Assembly: GCA_019925095.2 (NCBI GenBank)
Contig: CM034389.1
Coordinates: 1,820,001 to 1,884,000, forward strand
DNA length: 64,000 nt
From: Dendrolimus kikuchii
Taxonomy: Eukaryota > Arthropoda > Insecta > Lepidoptera > Lasiocampidae
Direction: 5' to 3'
The first letter of the stretch is position 1. Every line of letters starts with the position of its first letter. Shown here in pieces: positions 62,100 through 64,000 of this stretch. Position numbers and translations under genes: made by a program. The notes under the pieces were generated by a model, which was not told the origin of the DNA, ran no database searches, and worked only from the letters and a program-made list of their open reading frames with translations.

Positions 62100-63240
62100 T
62101 TTGGTTGGTCGATTTGGTATATTAGTGTTGGTAGTTTTGGTAGTTGTGGTAGTTTTGTTTTGTAGTTGTTTCGGTAGATTTGGTAGTTGTGGTAGTTTTG
62201 ATTGGTAGTTTTGATTGGTAGTTTTGGTAGTTGTGGTAGTTTTGGTAGTTGTGGTAGTTTTGGTAGTTGTGGTAGTTTTGATAGTTGTGGTAGTTTTGGT
62301 TTGTAGACTTGGTAGTTTTGGTTGGTCGATTTGGTATATTCGGTTGTTTTGGTAGTTTTGGTAGTTTTGATAGTTGTGGTAGTTTTGATAGTTGTAGAAG
62401 TTTTGGTAGTTTTGATAGTTGTGGTAGTTTTGGTAGTTTTGGTAGTAGTGGTAGTTTTGGTAGTTGTGGTAGTTTTGATAGTTGTGGTAGTTTTGGTAGT
62501 TGTGGTAGTTTTGATAGTTGTGGTAGTTTTGATAGTTGTGGTAGTTTTGATAGTTGTGGTAGTTTTGGTAGTTGTGGTAGTTTTGGTAGTTTTGATAGTT
62601 GTGGTAGTTTTGGTAGTTGTGGTAGTTTTGGTAGTTTTGATAGTTGTGGTAGTTTTGGTAGTTGTGGTAGTTTTGGTAGTTGTGGTAGTTTTGGTAGTTT
62701 TGATAGTTGTGGTAGTTTTAATAGTTGTGGTAGTTTTAATAGTTGTGGTAGTTTTGGTAGTTTTGATAGTTGTGATAGTTTTGGTAGTTTTGATAGTTGT
62801 GGTAGTTTTGGTAGTTGTGGTAATTTTGGTAGTTTTGATAGTTGTGGTATTTTTGGTAGTATTGAAAGTTTTGGTAGTTTTGATAGTTGTGGTAGTTTTG
62901 GTAGTTTTGATAATTGTGGTAGTTTTGGTAGTTTTGATAGTTGTGGTAGTTTTGATAGTTGTGGGAGTTTTGGTAGTTTTGATAGTTGTGGTAGTTTTGG
63001 TAGTGGCGGTAGTTTTGATAGTTGTGGTAGTTTTGGTAGTTGTGGTAGTTTTGGTAGTTTTAATAGTTGTGGTAGTTTTGATAGTTGTGGTAGTTTTGGT
63101 AGTTGTGGTAGTTTTGGTAGTTTTGATAGTTGTGGTAGTTTTGGTAGTTTTGATAGTTGTGGTAGTTTAAGTAGTTGTGGTAGTTTTAGTTGGTGGATTT
63201 GGTAGTTTTGGTTGGTAATTTTGTAGTTTCAGTAGTTTTA
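62100..63240. repeat. 18-bp minisatellite, about 1.1 kb
   Basis: Tandem ttttggtagttgtggtag and its variants (ttttgatagttgtggtag; ttttggtag half units). G/T strand asymmetry is almost complete: one strand has virtually no C. Frames translate to repetitive GSFGSCGSFDSCGSF or VVLVVLIVV and are artefacts of periodicity, not genes. Confidence 0.92.
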
Positions 63241-63621
63241 GTACGTTTGGTAGTTTTGGTCGTTTGTGTAGTTTACACAATATTTAGTTGTATAAATAAA
63301 ACTAGAACGGGTTGAAATAGGGTATTAAAGTTTGTATGGGGGACCAATCATTTATCAAGTTTATAGATATAAAAATTCATAATCTTTAAAAAAAATGCGA
63401 CTTTCACTCGATCTGTCTGTCTGAATACCGAAAATGGACATAGATACTATTCATCTCGGTAGATGGGATACTTTGCGATATAAAATGAAGTAAATCTTCC
63501 GAGGGCAAATAGCACCAACATAAAAATACAATACAATATATCCTGTATTAACGCCTGCTCTTAAAACAAGAGTTACGCACTAGAGTTTGACGCGCGGCGG
63601 AGCCGCGGGGTAAACTCTAGT
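63241..63621 (+). mobile_element. Helitron-like 3' terminus with hairpin
   Basis: The end reads actagagtttgacgcgcggc, ggagccgcgg, ggtaaactctag then T. cgcggc-gga-gccgcg is a stem-loop 12 bp before CTAG, and actagagttt/aaactctagt forms an outer inverted pair. A hairpin close to a CTRR end abutting T is Helitron-like. The 5' end is not visible and may have been replaced by the minisatellite. Confidence 0.6.
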
Positions 63622-63892
63622 TATTTATAAATGTACATTTAAAGAGTATAACAAAGAGAGTCGAGTACAATATAGCTGAGTGGCTGAATTGATAATTTTT
63701 CTTGATGTAGTAGTAGTATCAGCAGTATGTCATTTTCAGTTTTTTCGGCCTCCTATACCCGCATTCCGTCCGACGCCTAGTTGCTAATCGCGCTAGCTAT
63801 GGGCGTCGGCGGTATGCGGGGCGCGGAGTGTAGATGTGCTCCGGCGGGCGGGTCAGGGGGGTGCTCTCTGTCCGCAACAATATCTATATATT

Positions 63893-63958
63893 TATGTGTG
63901 TAAAATTAATAGGTGTATTTATATATGTCTATTAAGTACAATTCTTACTTATGTAATA
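63893..63958 (+). repeat. CR1-like LINE 3' UTR remnant
   Basis: ataggtgtatttatatatgt, 'ctattaagtacaattcttac' matches 24540-24595, the 3' UTR of the LINE at 22936. It lies between the BEL/Pao 5' LTR and the next LTR. Confidence 0.55.
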
Positions 63959-63959
63959 T

Positions 63960-64000
63960 TGTTACGAGTACGGGACTCGAATTAAAATGCCGTTGGAATT
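63960..64000 (-). mobile_element. TGTTACG-family LTR, cut by window end
   Basis: tgttacgagtacgggactcg and 'aaatgccgttggaatt' equal the 3' end (antisense) of the LTR at 55075-55571. The rest lies outside the window. Confidence 0.75.

Larger units (their letters stand above)
62072..63879 (-). mobile_element. 5' LTR of the BEL/Pao element, split by about 1.5 kb
   Basis: 63622-63879 repeats the 3' LTR. At the other side 62072-62098 (tgtaaatgaaaattcgacg, taataatg) matches its end (aaattcgacgtaataatgg at 55696-55715). Between them lies foreign DNA: an 18-bp minisatellite and a Helitron-like 3' end. The 3' LTR corresponds to the unfilled site, breaking between a (55727) and t (55728). Confidence 0.72.

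Noticed and set aside
62500..63200. CRISPR-like array
   Set aside because: Units are contiguous without spacers and the sequence is eukaryotic; it is a minisatellite.
62309..63205. Two long overlapping frames (298 and 282 codons) with Ser/Gly/Phe or Val/Leu repeats
   Set aside because: They exist only because the 18-bp minisatellite has no stops in two frames; no start context or splice sites.

Overview
This window looks like repeat-dense, intergenic or intronic nuclear DNA of a moth or butterfly. That is inferred from its content: AT-rich single-copy DNA, many short Helitron-like elements with A|T insertion sites, tRNA-derived SINEs, RTE/R1/CR1-like LINE tails, a BEL/Pao retrotransposon and typical insect splice sites. 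No bacterial features, rRNA, true tRNA or CRISPR array is visible. Family letters used below (A, B, C, D, E, G, H, K, T1) are my own labels for repeats that recur inside this window.

Layout. 1-4.9 kb: decayed repeats, a BEL/Pao-like LTR carrying a LINE tail, an RTE LINE tail and an hAT-type MITE. 5-13.4 kb: an R1-like LINE tail, many family A copies, a SINE nested inside an RTE tail, family B retroposon, Helitrons, and a fragment encoding a retroelement nuclease-like domain. 13.4-18.6 kb: LTRs (one solo LTR with TSD) and a second LTR/LINE chimera. 19-26.3 kb: three substantial LINE fragments (two Jockey/CR1-like, one RTE-like interrupted by a single stop). 26.5-37.3 kb: mixed repeats, the third LTR/LINE chimera and an R1-like tail. 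38-55 kb: an inverted pair of a 610-bp element and the only convincing host gene, with about twenty transposons in its intron. 55-64 kb: a BEL/Pao retrotransposon on the minus strand with an intact 1,886-codon gag-pol frame and nearly identical LTR sequence at both ends.

Host gene. Exon 1 (40889-41003) has a signal peptide, a basic RGKKKK patch and a consensus gtaagt donor. Exon 2 (50383-50603) follows a pyrimidine-rich acceptor. They join in frame to a 111-residue secreted or membrane-associated protein with one long hydrophobic segment and a His/Tyr-rich tail. The 9.4-kb intron is almost entirely nested transposons, including a hairpin MITE that was itself hit by a SINE and ends about 50 bp before the exon 2 acceptor.

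Insertion history. Several events can be read from exact target-site duplications (TSDs): SINE T1 in an RTE tail (7341/7661), SINE T1 in an LTR (46702/47017), an R1-like tail in a LINE (44982/45515), solo LTRs with 4-bp TSDs (14757, 47407, 55075), and a family B copy split by later insertions but still flanked by its own TSD (41109/42356). The 5' LTR of the BEL/Pao element carries a 1.1-kb 18-bp-period minisatellite joined to a Helitron-like 3' terminus.
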